Shown: positions 55,291-64,000 of the stretch, in pieces
Numbering within the stretch: position 1 is the stretch's first letter
How the letters are laid out: each line of letters begins with the position of its first letter
NCBI GenBank assembly: GCA_002163085.1
Contig: MAAJ01000001.1
Span: 186,001-250,000 of the forward strand
DNA: 64,000 nucleotides
Source: Methylophaga sp. 42_25_T18
Lineage (GTDB): Bacteria > Pseudomonadota > Gammaproteobacteria > Nitrosococcales > Methylophagaceae
Reading direction: 5' to 3'
The notes under the pieces: generated by a model
Database searches by the model: none
What the model was told of the DNA's origin: nothing
The model's input: only the letters and a program-made list of their open reading frames with translations
Made by a program: the position numbers and the translations under genes

Positions 55291-56931
55291 ATGAAAACAT
55301 CTGACTTATTTGTTAAAGCACTTGAAAATGAAGGCGTCGAATATATATTCGGTATTCCTGGTGAGGAAAACCTCGATTTTCTCGATTCGCTACAACATTC
55401 TTCTATTAAACTCATTTTAACGCGCCACGAACAAGGCGCTGGCTTTATGGCTGCCACCTATGGTCGACTCACCGGCAAGCCTGGAGTCTGTTTGGCCACT
55501 CTAGGACCTGGCGCCACTAACTTTGTTACTCCAGCGGCTTATGCCCAATTAGGCGGCATGCCTATGTTGATGATCACGGGGCAAAAACCGATTAAAGCCA
55601 GCAAACAAGGGCAATTTCAGATCGTTGATGTCGTCAACATGATGCGTCCTATCACTAAATTTACTAAACAAGTGGTCCATGGCAATACCATTGCTTCTAC
55701 TGTACGAGAAGCCTTCCGTCTTGCGATGGAAGAACGCCCTGGTGCTGTGCATATAGAACTACCCGAAGATATCGCAGCTGAAGAGGCTAGCGAAGGCTTA
55801 TATACCGTTGCTACCACCCGCCGCCCTGATCCTGATAACGCTGCCATTCAATCTGCAATCGAAATGATTAAAAAGGCAAAAATGCCATTATTGCTTGTCG
55901 GTGCTGGGGCGAATAGAAAGCGCACCAGTCGAGCATTAAAAACTTTTATCGATAAAACCGGCATCCCATTTTTTAATACCCAAATGGGCAAAGGCGTGAT
56001 TGACGAACGGCATAAAAATTATATTGGCACAGCCGCATTATCCGATAATGATTTCTTACATTGTGCGGTCGATCGCTGTGATTTAGTGATTAATGTCGGT
56101 CATGATGTCATTGAAAAACCGCCGTTTTTTATGAAAGAAAACGGTCCTAAAGTTATTCATATTAATTTTTCTCCTGCTCAAATCGACGCCGTATACTTTC
56201 CACAACTTGATGTAGTGGGTGACATCGCTGTTTCTGTGGGTAGGCTAACCGCTCAATTGCCACCGCAATCAAACTGGGACTTTTCATATTTCTATCGTGT
56301 TAAAGAAGAAGTACTCAGTCAACTTTCTGAACATAATGCTGATGATCGCTTTCCAATTCTCCCTCAACGCGCTGTTAGCATCATTCGCGAAGAGCTCAAT
56401 GAAGACGGCATACTCACTTTAGATAATGGCGTATACAAGGTCTGGTTCGCTCGTAGCTACCCTTGCTATCAAAACAACTCCTTACTGTTAGATAATGCCT
56501 TGGCTACGATGGGAGCAGGCCTACCATCTGCCATGTTAGCCAAGCTCATTTATCCTGACCGAAAAGTCATCAGTGTCTGTGGTGATGGCGGGTTTATGAT
56601 GAATTCTCAGGAAATGGAAACCGCTGTCAGGCTAAATTTAAACCTTGTTGTCATCATTCTTAATGATAGTGCTTATGGCATGATTAAGTGGAAACAAGAA
56701 GGCATGGGCTTTAATAACTTTGGCTTAGATTACAATAATCCAGACTTTGTTAAGTACGCTGAAAGTTACGGTGCAACCGGTCACCGGCCAACAAGTTGTG
56801 AGGACTTTAGTCGCATACTTGAACTCACGCTTAGCTCTCCCGGTGTACATCTCATCGATCTCGCTGTCGACTATTCATTAAATCATTCAATTTTAAATGA
56901 AGGTTTAAAAGATAAAATCTGCATTTTGTAA
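55291..56931 (+). CDS. Acetolactate-synthase-like thiamine-diphosphate enzyme
   Basis: 546 aa, ThDP-dependent, closest to catabolic acetolactate synthase (pyruvate to 2-acetolactate). N-terminal FGIPGEENLDFLDSL, catalytic Glu in LILTRHEQGAGFMAATYGRL (about 48), TLGPGATNFVTPAAYAQLGGMP, the linking FAD-like/rossmann domain, and the ThDP motif VCGDGGFMMNSQEMETAVRLNLN with LNDSAYGMIKWKQ. No ilvN-type regulatory subunit follows; instead an aldehyde dehydrogenase begins 12 nt downstream. Other members of the superfamily (e.g. sulfoacetaldehyde acetyltransferase, glyoxylate carboligase) are possible but fit less well. Confidence 0.85.
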   Translation: MKTSDLFVKALENEGVEYIFGIPGEENLDFLDSLQHSSIKLILTRHEQGAGFMAATYGRLTGKPGVCLATLGPGATNFVTPAAYAQLGGMPMLMITGQKPIKASKQGQFQIVDVVNMMRPITKFTKQVVHGNTIASTVREAFRLAMEERPGAVHIELPEDIAAEEASEGLYTVATTRRPDPDNAAIQSAIEMIKKAKMPLLLVGAGANRKRTSRALKTFIDKTGIPFFNTQMGKGVIDERHKNYIGTAALSDNDFLHCAVDRCDLVINVGHDVIEKPPFFMKENGPKVIHINFSPAQIDAVYFPQLDVVGDIAVSVGRLTAQLPPQSNWDFSYFYRVKEEVLSQLSEHNADDRFPILPQRAVSIIREELNEDGILTLDNGVYKVWFARSYPCYQNNSLLLDNALATMGAGLPSAMLAKLIYPDRKVISVCGDGGFMMNSQEMETAVRLNLNLVVIILNDSAYGMIKWKQEGMGFNNFGLDYNNPDFVKYAESYGATGHRPTSCEDFSRILELTLSSPGVHLIDLAVDYSLNHSILNEGLKDKICIL

Positions 56932-56943
56932 GGAGCCAAAATC

Positions 56944-58395
56944 ATGACCGCCGCCCAACACTTTCCTCTGATGGTTGCTGATTTAGAGAAAAAAAATCGT
57001 ACTCAACTCGAGGTGAAAGCGCCATACGACGATGCTATTTTAGCTCGAGTAGATACGGCAGATGCTGATGATATAAACCAAGCTTTAACAACAGCTAGCC
57101 AACTATTTTCAGATAAAAACAATTGGCTGTCTGTGCCTCAACGCATTGTCATCCTGGAACGCGCTATTGAATTAATGCAGGACCAATTTGAAGAGCTTGC
57201 TATGGGCTCAGCGCATGAGGGAGGCAAACCTCTTATCGACTCGCGAGTTGAAATGGCACGTTGTATCGATAGCATTCGAGCCTGCGTTGATAACCTAAGA
57301 GACAATACCTGTCATCCTGTTCCGATGGGCATAAATGCCACGTCGCAGCATCGTTTTACCATCATGAATAAAGAGCCCATCGGTATTGTTGTGGCCGTTA
57401 GCGCTTTTAACCATCCACTAAACTTAATCGCTCATCAAGTAGGGCCAGCCATTGCCACGGGTTGCCCCGTCATCGTCAAACCAGCAGAAGATACTCCTTT
57501 ATCGTGTTTCCGCTTGATCGAAATTTTTCACCGTGCGGGTCTACCAGTAGAATGGTGCCAAGCGGTATTACCCGAAAATCACCATATCGCTGAAAAACTG
57601 GTCACCGATGCACGGGTAGCCTTTTTTAGTTTTATTGGCAGCGCCAAAGTGGGTTGGTATTTGCGTTCCAAGCTGGCTCCTGGCACACGCTGTGCGTTAG
57701 AACATGGTGGTGTTGCTCCTGTAATTGTCAATAAAGATGCGGATCTTGATATTGCTTTACCTGGACTGACAAAAGGTAGCTTTTATCATGCAGGCCAAGT
57801 CTGTGTTTCGGTACAGCGTATTTATGTGCATGAATCTATTGCCCGTGAGTTGGCTGAAAAATTAACTTCCGCGGCTAAAAGCTTAAACGTTGGCGATCCA
57901 CTCTCCGGCAATACAGAAGTCGGCCCACTCATTCGCAACGGCGAACTTATTCGAGTAACCTCATGGGTGCAAGAAGCCGTTGATATGGGTGCTGAGCTGC
58001 TCTGTGGCGGACAGGCTTTACTAAATAACTGTTACGCACCCACGGTATTATTTAATCCACAAAGCACGTGTAAAGTGTCTTCTTCTGAGATTTTTGGCCC
58101 CGTTGTTTGTATCTATCCATTCAGCGATCTTGATCAGGCTATTTCATCAGCCAACTCATTGGATGTTTCCTTCCAAGCATCGGTTTACACACAAGATATT
58201 GATACCGCAATGTATGTCTCTAATCGCTTGGCTGCTTCAGCCGTTATGGTTAATGAACATACCGCATTCCGTGTTGATTGGATGCCTTTTGCCGGTTTAA
58301 AACATTCTGGCTTAGGCACAGGTGGTATTCCTCATACCATGGAAGATATGCAAATTGAAAAAATGATCGTGATTACCTCTAAAGGAATTAACTAA
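56944..58395 (+). CDS. Aldehyde dehydrogenase family protein
   Basis: 483-aa NAD(P)-dependent dehydrogenase. Motifs in order: SAFNHPLNLIAHQVGPAIATGCPVIVKPAEDTP (cofactor Lys about 180), FIGSAKVGWYL, catalytic Glu in CALEHGGVAPVIV (about 257), catalytic Cys in HAGQVCVSVQRIYVH (about 291), and EIFGPVVCIYPF. The specificity is not readable; succinate-semialdehyde or lactaldehyde-type enzymes share this outline. Gap of 12 nt with a GGAG ribosome binding site couples it to the acetolactate-synthase-like gene, suggesting one pathway in which the ThDP enzyme makes or consumes a 2-oxo or aldehyde intermediate. Confidence 0.88.
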   Translation: MTAAQHFPLMVADLEKKNRTQLEVKAPYDDAILARVDTADADDINQALTTASQLFSDKNNWLSVPQRIVILERAIELMQDQFEELAMGSAHEGGKPLIDSRVEMARCIDSIRACVDNLRDNTCHPVPMGINATSQHRFTIMNKEPIGIVVAVSAFNHPLNLIAHQVGPAIATGCPVIVKPAEDTPLSCFRLIEIFHRAGLPVEWCQAVLPENHHIAEKLVTDARVAFFSFIGSAKVGWYLRSKLAPGTRCALEHGGVAPVIVNKDADLDIALPGLTKGSFYHAGQVCVSVQRIYVHESIARELAEKLTSAAKSLNVGDPLSGNTEVGPLIRNGELIRVTSWVQEAVDMGAELLCGGQALLNNCYAPTVLFNPQSTCKVSSSEIFGPVVCIYPFSDLDQAISSANSLDVSFQASVYTQDIDTAMYVSNRLAASAVMVNEHTAFRVDWMPFAGLKHSGLGTGGIPHTMEDMQIEKMIVITSKGIN

Positions 58396-58435
58396 ATTCC
58401 AGCTACGATCTTAACCACAGTTCTGTTTTATACTT

Positions 58436-58462
58436 AAGGCTTATCCTGAATAAGCCTTTTTT
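58436..58462 (+). terminator. Intrinsic terminator after the aldehyde dehydrogenase gene
   Basis: Stem AAGGCTTAT / ATAAGCCTT with a 5-nt CCTGA loop and a following T-run. It lies 40 nt after the stop; it may also end the leftward transcript of the neighbouring gene. Confidence 0.85.
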
Positions 58463-58493
58463 ATCTGCTGTATAAATCAACATTTCACTTCGG

Positions 58494-61400
58494 TTACTTT
58501 TCTATCAATGAATGTCTCATCACTTCAAATGCCGCTTGTAACTTGCCCAAACCCTTAACTGCAGCATTAACCTCACCCTGCTGATATTTATTTAATAAAT
58601 CATTGGCAATCAGGTGCATCGCTTCATGTGCACGATCATGTTTTTCCAAACACGCTTGATCAAACAGGCTTTCATGATGTGCTCGTCGACTCCAATAACT
58701 GCAATGGCATTTATCACTGAACATAATCGGCCAAAAATCGACTTTCTCAGGCGCTGTCCTGATATTAGCTTCAAAACACGATTCCCAACGATCAACAGCA
58801 AGTGCATGTAGTTTCAGTTTCAATTCTTTGGCTGTTCGTACGGTATTACCGCAGTCTATCCATGTTTGATTGGGAGTATAGTCCTTTAGCCATTCGATAA
58901 ATTCATTGGCTGGCATTGGCCGGGCAATCGCATAACCTTGTGCCCGCTCACACCCCATAACTAATAACATTAGGCCATGCTCTACCTGCTCGACACCTTC
59001 TGCAATGACATCTCGGTTAAACGAATCAGATAAGCCGATCACACTATCAATAATGGCGTAATCATTGGGATCATCGAGCATATCTCGGACAAAACTTTGA
59101 TCTATTTTTATCGTATCCGCTGACAAGTTCCGTAAGTGCGCCAGCGAAGAATACCCCGTGCCAAAGTCATCCAATGCAACCTTGACGCCTAATGCTTCCC
59201 TACAGGTTTTTATAATACTACTCATAATCTGTAACTCACCCAAGGCACTACTTTCCAAGATCTCTAGCTGTAAATTATGTGAATCTACATTGGGATTAAC
59301 TTCCAGCAACTCATCTAATGTAGTGAAAAATGAGGGGGCTTGCAGATGGTTACACGAAACGTTAATACTGACTTCTAGTTCGATATCCTGCATTTTCCAT
59401 AAGCCAAGCTGCTTCAATGCTTCAGCCATTACCCAATCTCCAACCTCAATTTCTAGTTCAGAACCTTCAATTTCAGGTAAAAAATCTAATGGTGGAATTA
59501 AGCCTTTCTCTGGATGAATCCAGCGGATAAGTGCTTCTGCACCATATACTTCCCCTGTTTTCATATTTACCTTGGGTTGGTAATAAAGTTGAAATTCATT
59601 CGCTGCTAAGGCGCGCTCAAATTCTTGCAAATTGTCATGCTGTCGAATGGAAAGGTGATCTTGCTCAGGGTTAAATAAATAATATCGATTCCGTCCATCC
59701 AATTTTGCTTGATACATGGCTTGATCTGCATGACGCATCAAAGTATCGATATCCTCATCATCGTATGGGAATAAGGTGATGCCTATAGACGCCGTTACCT
59801 TATGTGGGTGGCCATCAATAATATAAGGTTGAGAAAGAGCAATAAGAAGTCGTTGCAACAATTTTTCACACTCACCATAAGATTCAACGTCACCAAGCAA
59901 TAAGGTGAATTCATCCCCTCCTTGGCGAGAGACGGTATCTTCTTCACGAATATTAAACTTGATTCGTCTTGATACTTCAATCAGTAGCTCATCGCCCACT
60001 TTGTGGCCAAAATTATCATTGACCGGTTTAAAGTTATCTAAGTCAAGAAAACAAATAGCGAGTAATGTTTGACTACGTTTACTATGAGCAACCGCTTGGC
60101 TAAACCGATCGGCAAATAATGCACGATTTGGTAATTGCGTAAGCACATCATAATGCGCCATTAACTCTAAAGCCTTTTGCTGTTCCTTGCTGTCGGTGAT
60201 ATCAAAAAACAGGCAAACATAATGTGATGTTTGCCCTGTCTCATCTTCAATTGAAGATATTGTCAGCATTTCAGCGTAGATCTCACCACCTTTTTTACGG
60301 TTCCAGACTTCACCTTGCCAATGACCTTTATCAATAACACACTGCCACATATCAGCATAAAACTCTGGGCTGTGCTTACCCGAGCTAAATATACGTGGAT
60401 TTTTCCCAAGCACCTCTTCACGTGTATACCCTGTAATCTCACTAAAGGTAGGATTAACATCCATGATCGTGCCATCAGGATAGGTTATAAATATACCTTC
60501 ATGCGCCTCACTAAATACTCGGGCTGAAAGTTTGAGTTTTTCATCCGCGTCCCTACGCTCTAACTCAACACTCGCCCTTGCGGCTAAACTATGAAGTACT
60601 TGAATCTGTTGCGGCTGAATATCCATAGGCTTATCATTTAAAACAGCAATCAATCCCAAGGTCTCGTTATGACTACTTATCAACGGCACACCAATGTAGC
60701 TTTCCGCGTTCATATCCACCAATAAATCATCATTTGGGAATAATTGCTGCACATTCTCCTTATAGGAACACATGATATTTTTGACTGCCACCTTTTCACA
60801 TGGCGTTCCTTTTAACGAATATGAAATATTTTCCATAAAATCATTATCAGCCCAAGCCGCGATCGTATCCGCTATCTCTTTATTATTTGGATTAAGGCAT
60901 GCAACAAAGGCATGACTCATATCGTAAGTGAGCGCCAACTGCTTAACAATTGCTTTAAAAATATCACTTTCTTCCGTTGAACCTGCCTCGGCCAAAGCGC
61001 GTAATACCTGTTCATTACGCTTACGATCCGTCACATCCATATGGATGCCGATCATTCTGGTCGCTTTTTTATCTTTATCCCACTCAATAATCTCGCCTAT
61101 CGTATGAATCCACAGCCAACTCCCATCTTTAGCTTTCCGTCGATATTCCATCTCATTCGGGCCGCCAGTCTCTTTACAAAGATTGAAGACAGTTAATGCA
61201 TCATCACGATCGTCTGGGTGAACATTACTAAGCCATTCCTTCACATCGCTCATAAATTCAACAGGCTCATAGCCTAATAGCTTCGCGTATTCATCACTGA
61301 CGACCACTTCATTAGTCACAAAGTTGATATCAAACCAGCCCTGATTTGCAGCAGCTAAAGCACATTTTAGCCTTTCTGCATTAACAGTAAGTTCAGAAGT

Positions 61401-62099
61401 TTGCTGTTGAACTTTAACCTCTAACTCATGTTTTATACGATTAAGTCTTCGAGTAAAGGCAAGGTAGAGAGGATAAGCAAAAAACAGAAATAATATTGAT
61501 ACCGCAAAGGTGTAATAAAGGTGGCGAGACAATTGTTCTTGAATATGACCAATAGAAATATCTGCTGCAGCTAAATATGTCGTGCCATCTTCAGCATTTT
61601 GTGGAATAAAAACACTTCGAAATGAGCCCCATTGATCGGTATATTCTAGAAAAACCTTCTCACCTTGCTTAAAAACATCAATGACACGAGGGCCAACATC
61701 ATCGTAAAGGTCAAACCATGAAGATAAGTCTTCACCTGAATCACGTTCTTCTTGGGTGGCACTGGACGTTGTGAAAAACACCTTGTTATCACTTAAGACT
61801 AGCGTATAGAGATAAATAACATCACTTTTATCGGTATATGCAGAAAGCTTAGCGGTGTTTGCATCGTCTTGCTGCTTAGTCAGACTTTCTATTGACATCG
61901 CTTGCTGATGTAGGTCGTTGGGCAGTAACAATGGCACAGTCAGCGCCGCTGACTCAAGCTGCTGATCTATCGAATTATATAAAGTCTGTTTTTCTTGCTG
62001 ATAACTCAAAACAGCAAAGCCTATAACCCAAAGGCTATAGAATAAAAAAGCGAATATGACATGCTTGCTTATTATTGCAACTTTATTTAATGAGTCCAT
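58494..62099 (-). CDS. Membrane PAS-GAF-PAS-GGDEF-EAL-CZB c-di-GMP protein
   Basis: 1201 aa. TM1 about 13-33, a periplasmic region about 35-190 (Cache-like), TM2 about 195-213. PAS about 235-360, GAF about 366-515, PAS about 525-640. GGDEF intact (RQGGDEFTLLL about 729) with REED inhibitory site; EAL intact (GAEALIRW about 853, DDFGTGYSS, EGVEQ, GYAIARPMP). The C-terminal CZB-like domain (about 1095-1190) keeps Cys 1131, His 1154 and His 1158, while the first His is Val 1102. Strongly paralogous to the protein at 9123-13364 through PAS-GGDEF-EAL. Likely bifunctional, sensing periplasmic and cytoplasmic cues. A broken histidine kinase lies upstream. Confidence 0.92.
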   Translation of the reverse strand: MDSLNKVAIISKHVIFAFLFYSLWVIGFAVLSYQQEKQTLYNSIDQQLESAALTVPLLLPNDLHQQAMSIESLTKQQDDANTAKLSAYTDKSDVIYLYTLVLSDNKVFFTTSSATQEERDSGEDLSSWFDLYDDVGPRVIDVFKQGEKVFLEYTDQWGSFRSVFIPQNAEDGTTYLAAADISIGHIQEQLSRHLYYTFAVSILFLFFAYPLYLAFTRRLNRIKHELEVKVQQQTSELTVNAERLKCALAAANQGWFDINFVTNEVVVSDEYAKLLGYEPVEFMSDVKEWLSNVHPDDRDDALTVFNLCKETGGPNEMEYRRKAKDGSWLWIHTIGEIIEWDKDKKATRMIGIHMDVTDRKRNEQVLRALAEAGSTEESDIFKAIVKQLALTYDMSHAFVACLNPNNKEIADTIAAWADNDFMENISYSLKGTPCEKVAVKNIMCSYKENVQQLFPNDDLLVDMNAESYIGVPLISSHNETLGLIAVLNDKPMDIQPQQIQVLHSLAARASVELERRDADEKLKLSARVFSEAHEGIFITYPDGTIMDVNPTFSEITGYTREEVLGKNPRIFSSGKHSPEFYADMWQCVIDKGHWQGEVWNRKKGGEIYAEMLTISSIEDETGQTSHYVCLFFDITDSKEQQKALELMAHYDVLTQLPNRALFADRFSQAVAHSKRSQTLLAICFLDLDNFKPVNDNFGHKVGDELLIEVSRRIKFNIREEDTVSRQGGDEFTLLLGDVESYGECEKLLQRLLIALSQPYIIDGHPHKVTASIGITLFPYDDEDIDTLMRHADQAMYQAKLDGRNRYYLFNPEQDHLSIRQHDNLQEFERALAANEFQLYYQPKVNMKTGEVYGAEALIRWIHPEKGLIPPLDFLPEIEGSELEIEVGDWVMAEALKQLGLWKMQDIELEVSINVSCNHLQAPSFFTTLDELLEVNPNVDSHNLQLEILESSALGELQIMSSIIKTCREALGVKVALDDFGTGYSSLAHLRNLSADTIKIDQSFVRDMLDDPNDYAIIDSVIGLSDSFNRDVIAEGVEQVEHGLMLLVMGCERAQGYAIARPMPANEFIEWLKDYTPNQTWIDCGNTVRTAKELKLKLHALAVDRWESCFEANIRTAPEKVDFWPIMFSDKCHCSYWSRRAHHESLFDQACLEKHDRAHEAMHLIANDLLNKYQQGEVNAAVKGLGKLQAAFEVMRHSLIEK

Positions 62100-62197
62100 C
62101 TTATTTCCATCATTAATCCTGATAAAGTTTTTGAAAATAAACTATACAAAATTTGCTTTAATTACGGCTCAGCCACTAATAACTCAAACCAAAACGT

Positions 62198-62583
62198 TTA
62201 TCCTTTTCCATCTACACTATCAAAACCAATTTGGCCTTCCATTAGCTCTATCAGTCCTTTTGTCACAACAAGGCCTATGCCCGTACCTTCAATTCCCGCC
62301 GTTTCCATACCCAAGCGAGAAAATGCTTTAAAAATAAGTTCATTTTTATCGTCAGCAAATTTATAAGAACTTGCTTCAACTTCATATAATCAGCCATCAA
62401 ACTAATATCAACATTATCTTCAACGTTTATGGTGATGTCATTTTGTGTGGCTAGATGCTGAACCATGGTTAAACTTTCATCTAGTACCGTCTGGAAATCC
62501 AACGGTTCAACGTTACAGTCAGTTTGTCCTGCTCCTATTTTTGACAGTTCAAGTATTAACCTGTGGGGAGCTATCACTTTCAT
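62198..62583 (-). pseudogene. Histidine kinase remnant (C-terminal part, internal deletion)
   Basis: Leftward from 62583 one frame gives a HisKA-end/HATPase start (RLILELSKIGAGQ, then LMADYMKLKQVLINLL). After LINLL the N box NAIKYN and the G1 box are missing; the sequence resumes in another frame as DDKNELIFKAFSRLGMETAGIEGTGIGL, reaching a stop at 62198. The phospho-acceptor His and all sensor domains are absent. The remnant is of the same kinase subfamily as the CHASE kinase at 34918-36492 (compare TAFSRLG ... IEGTGIGL). Non-functional. Confidence 0.85.
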
Positions 62584-62762
62584 CTGGCTACCTTATCTCA
62601 CTTGCTAGTGATTCAAATTAAGCATATATCATATCTAGAAAAAATACGACTTAGCCGACGGCACGCCTTAGCCACAAAATTATTAGCCTCATTTAGAGCT
62701 CCCTTTCATTGACTCATCTTCAAACTAGGCATTAAATACTGTGTCAGTAAAAACCTTTCAAC

Positions 62763-64000
62763 TTAATTTCCAGCCATTTTTATCGCTCTAAACATGGCAC
62801 ATTGACGAAATGTTTCAATATCAGGTTCAGCATTTTTATTTGCAGCGACACGTAAGGCCAGCCTTAATAACATTTTAATATCGCGAGGCGTAATATCATT
62901 AAAGGTTTCTAACAACTTTGATAAAAGTGTTTCTGGTAGCGTATAGCCATATTGTTCAGCAAGCACTTGCCAAATTTTAGGCGCGTTGTCTAAGGTTGGC
63001 GCTTCATAATTTATGATGGCTGCACAACGAGAAATAATGGCTTCATCAATATCATTGGGCCTGTTTGTTGTCATGAACAACAAGCCGTTAAAATATTCCA
63101 TCGTACGTAAAAATTCAGCAACTATGGCATTTTGTTCAATATTGTCATTTCTTCTAACGATGAATACGTCAGCCTCATCGAGTAACAAAACACAATTCCA
63201 GCGTTCGCTACGTGAAAACACCACTCTTAGATTTTCTTCAATCTCTTTCGCCGTGGTTCCTAACGATCCTGAATGAAGTAGATATAAAGGTCGCTCAATA
63301 ATTTCAGAATAAATTTCTGCCGTTAATGTTTTTCCTACGCCAGGGATACCCTTACACAAAATGACATTACCCGCTGTTTTACCTTCAATAATATCGCCAC
63401 TAAATGCATCAACATTTGTTGTTAACACGTCGAGTAAGTCACGGTGAGTCTGAGGTAAAATTAATTTATCTTTGAGTGATTTATCATATTCATATGAGCT
63501 TAAGTAATCAGAATGTAGCCAAACATAATCATGCGTTGCTAGATTAAACACACGCATCAATGTCCATTCAGGCAGCGATAATAATTTTTCTTGCCCATCA
63601 ACTAAAAATGACTCCCTAAATTGCCGATGTGTTTTAACATCTTGGGCAGACATATCATGAATAACTTTGGTATCAATAAAGGAGCCATTCATTATTGAAT
63701 GCGCTTTACTGACATAGATACTTCCTTTAGCTACAAACTGTTCCGAGAACTGATTTTTAACTAAACGACAATAGCGATCATAACTTGCTTCATATTGGGT
63801 CTTGAGTTCCTCGCTTTCTTTGAAAACACCTTTTAATTCAAGTGCATCATAAATCCTCTTTTGAATAACATCACCCGGATAAAACGCCACATAATCATGC
63901 TCAAAACCATAATAGCCTCGGTCTAGATTAGGTGAAACATGGCAAACATGTAGCAAAATAGATTCTGAAGAATGTTCCGTTCCTTTTTTGTAGCTAATGT
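62763..64000 (-). CDS. AAA+ ATPase, N-terminus beyond window
   Basis: The frame stays open to the right edge (upstream codons read SYKKGTEHSSESILLHV), so the protein is partial at its N-terminus; at least 412 residues are visible. The N-terminal part (GYYGFEHDYVAFYPGDVIQKRIYD) is unassigned. The AAA+ core has Walker A LCKGIPGVGKTLTAE, Walker B CVLLLDEADVFI, sensor 1 MTTNRPNDIDEAIISRCAAI with arginine-finger candidates, and a C-terminal lid ending KMAGN. The family is that of stand-alone AAA proteins with a central ATPase; substrate unknown. Nothing downstream on this strand is coupled to it. Confidence 0.85.
   Translation of the reverse strand, partial: ISYKKGTEHSSESILLHVCHVSPNLDRGYYGFEHDYVAFYPGDVIQKRIYDALELKGVFKESEELKTQYEASYDRYCRLVKNQFSEQFVAKGSIYVSKAHSIMNGSFIDTKVIHDMSAQDVKTHRQFRESFLVDGQEKLLSLPEWTLMRVFNLATHDYVWLHSDYLSSYEYDKSLKDKLILPQTHRDLLDVLTTNVDAFSGDIIEGKTAGNVILCKGIPGVGKTLTAEIYSEIIERPLYLLHSGSLGTTAKEIEENLRVVFSRSERWNCVLLLDEADVFIVRRNDNIEQNAIVAEFLRTMEYFNGLLFMTTNRPNDIDEAIISRCAAIINYEAPTLDNAPKIWQVLAEQYGYTLPETLLSKLLETFNDITPRDIKMLLRLALRVAANKNAEPDIETFRQCAMFRAIKMAGN

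Noticed and set aside
62275-62583. A 102-aa intact protein from the kinase fragment
   Set aside because: The frame shifts out of the HATPase sequence after LINLL; the true continuation is in another frame, so this is a broken gene.

Overview
The window is a chromosomal segment of a gammaproteobacterium with moderate-to-low GC (by eye a little above 40%). Several conserved gammaproteobacterial neighbourhoods support this: dnaQ-rnhA-yafS-like/gloB/mltD (1-6751), ychF-pth-rplY-prs-tRNA-Gln-ispE-lolB divergent from hemA-prfA (17284-26632), and tsaC-hemF. A class I phosphoribulokinase, a Calvin-type class II aldolase with FBPase and TIM, many c-di-GMP proteins and an exported cupredoxin recall Thiotrichales-type chemoautotrophs or methylotrophs. 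No 16S rRNA, RuBisCO or methylotrophy marker is present, so the genus cannot be fixed.

Layout. 1-8925: housekeeping genes (replication, glyoxalase II, mechanosensitive channel, pyrimidine synthesis, murein hydrolase, tRNA modification) ending in a PilZ-like gene. 9123-16114: a giant periplasmic-sensing GGDEF-EAL protein, a cyanophycin-synthetase-like ATP-grasp ligase and a methyltransferase. 16195-31389: a PuuD-like membrane protein, tRNA-Met, a long leftward housekeeping block, rightward hemA-prfA, a small accessory patch with an immunity-like gene and an inverted-repeat element, then hemF, tsaC, prk and purD. 31648-36492: LOG phosphoribohydrolase, tRNA-Leu with a decayed copy of its 3' end and terminator 650 bp downstream, rarD, a GGDEF-EAL pseudogene and a CHASE histidine kinase.

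37208-41414 is a tightly overlapping four-gene unit: exported cupredoxin, membrane GGDEF(degenerate)-EAL protein, DUF3034 outer-membrane protein and a lipoprotein truncated haemoglobin. 41425-45790 is a leftward glycosyltransferase / CphA-like ligase / MFS cluster. 46001-48531 holds an SH3-M48 protease pair and two uncharacterised membrane proteins. 48989-52000 is fba-fbp-tpiA. 52205-64000 holds two more GGDEF-EAL proteins around an acetolactate-synthase/aldehyde-dehydrogenase pair, a broken histidine kinase and an AAA+ ATPase running off the window.

Two themes stand out. First, c-di-GMP signalling is very dense: four large GGDEF/EAL proteins, one PilZ-like protein and one GGDEF-EAL pseudogene in 64 kb. 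Three of the large proteins are paralogues with a C-terminal CZB-type zinc-sensing domain in graded states of ligand loss. Second, there are two cyanophycin-synthetase-like ligases whose C-terminal Mur-ligase half is degenerate. The best candidate for an undescribed system is the cupredoxin/EAL/DUF3034/truncated-globin operon. No CRISPR array, intact insertion sequence or prophage was seen.
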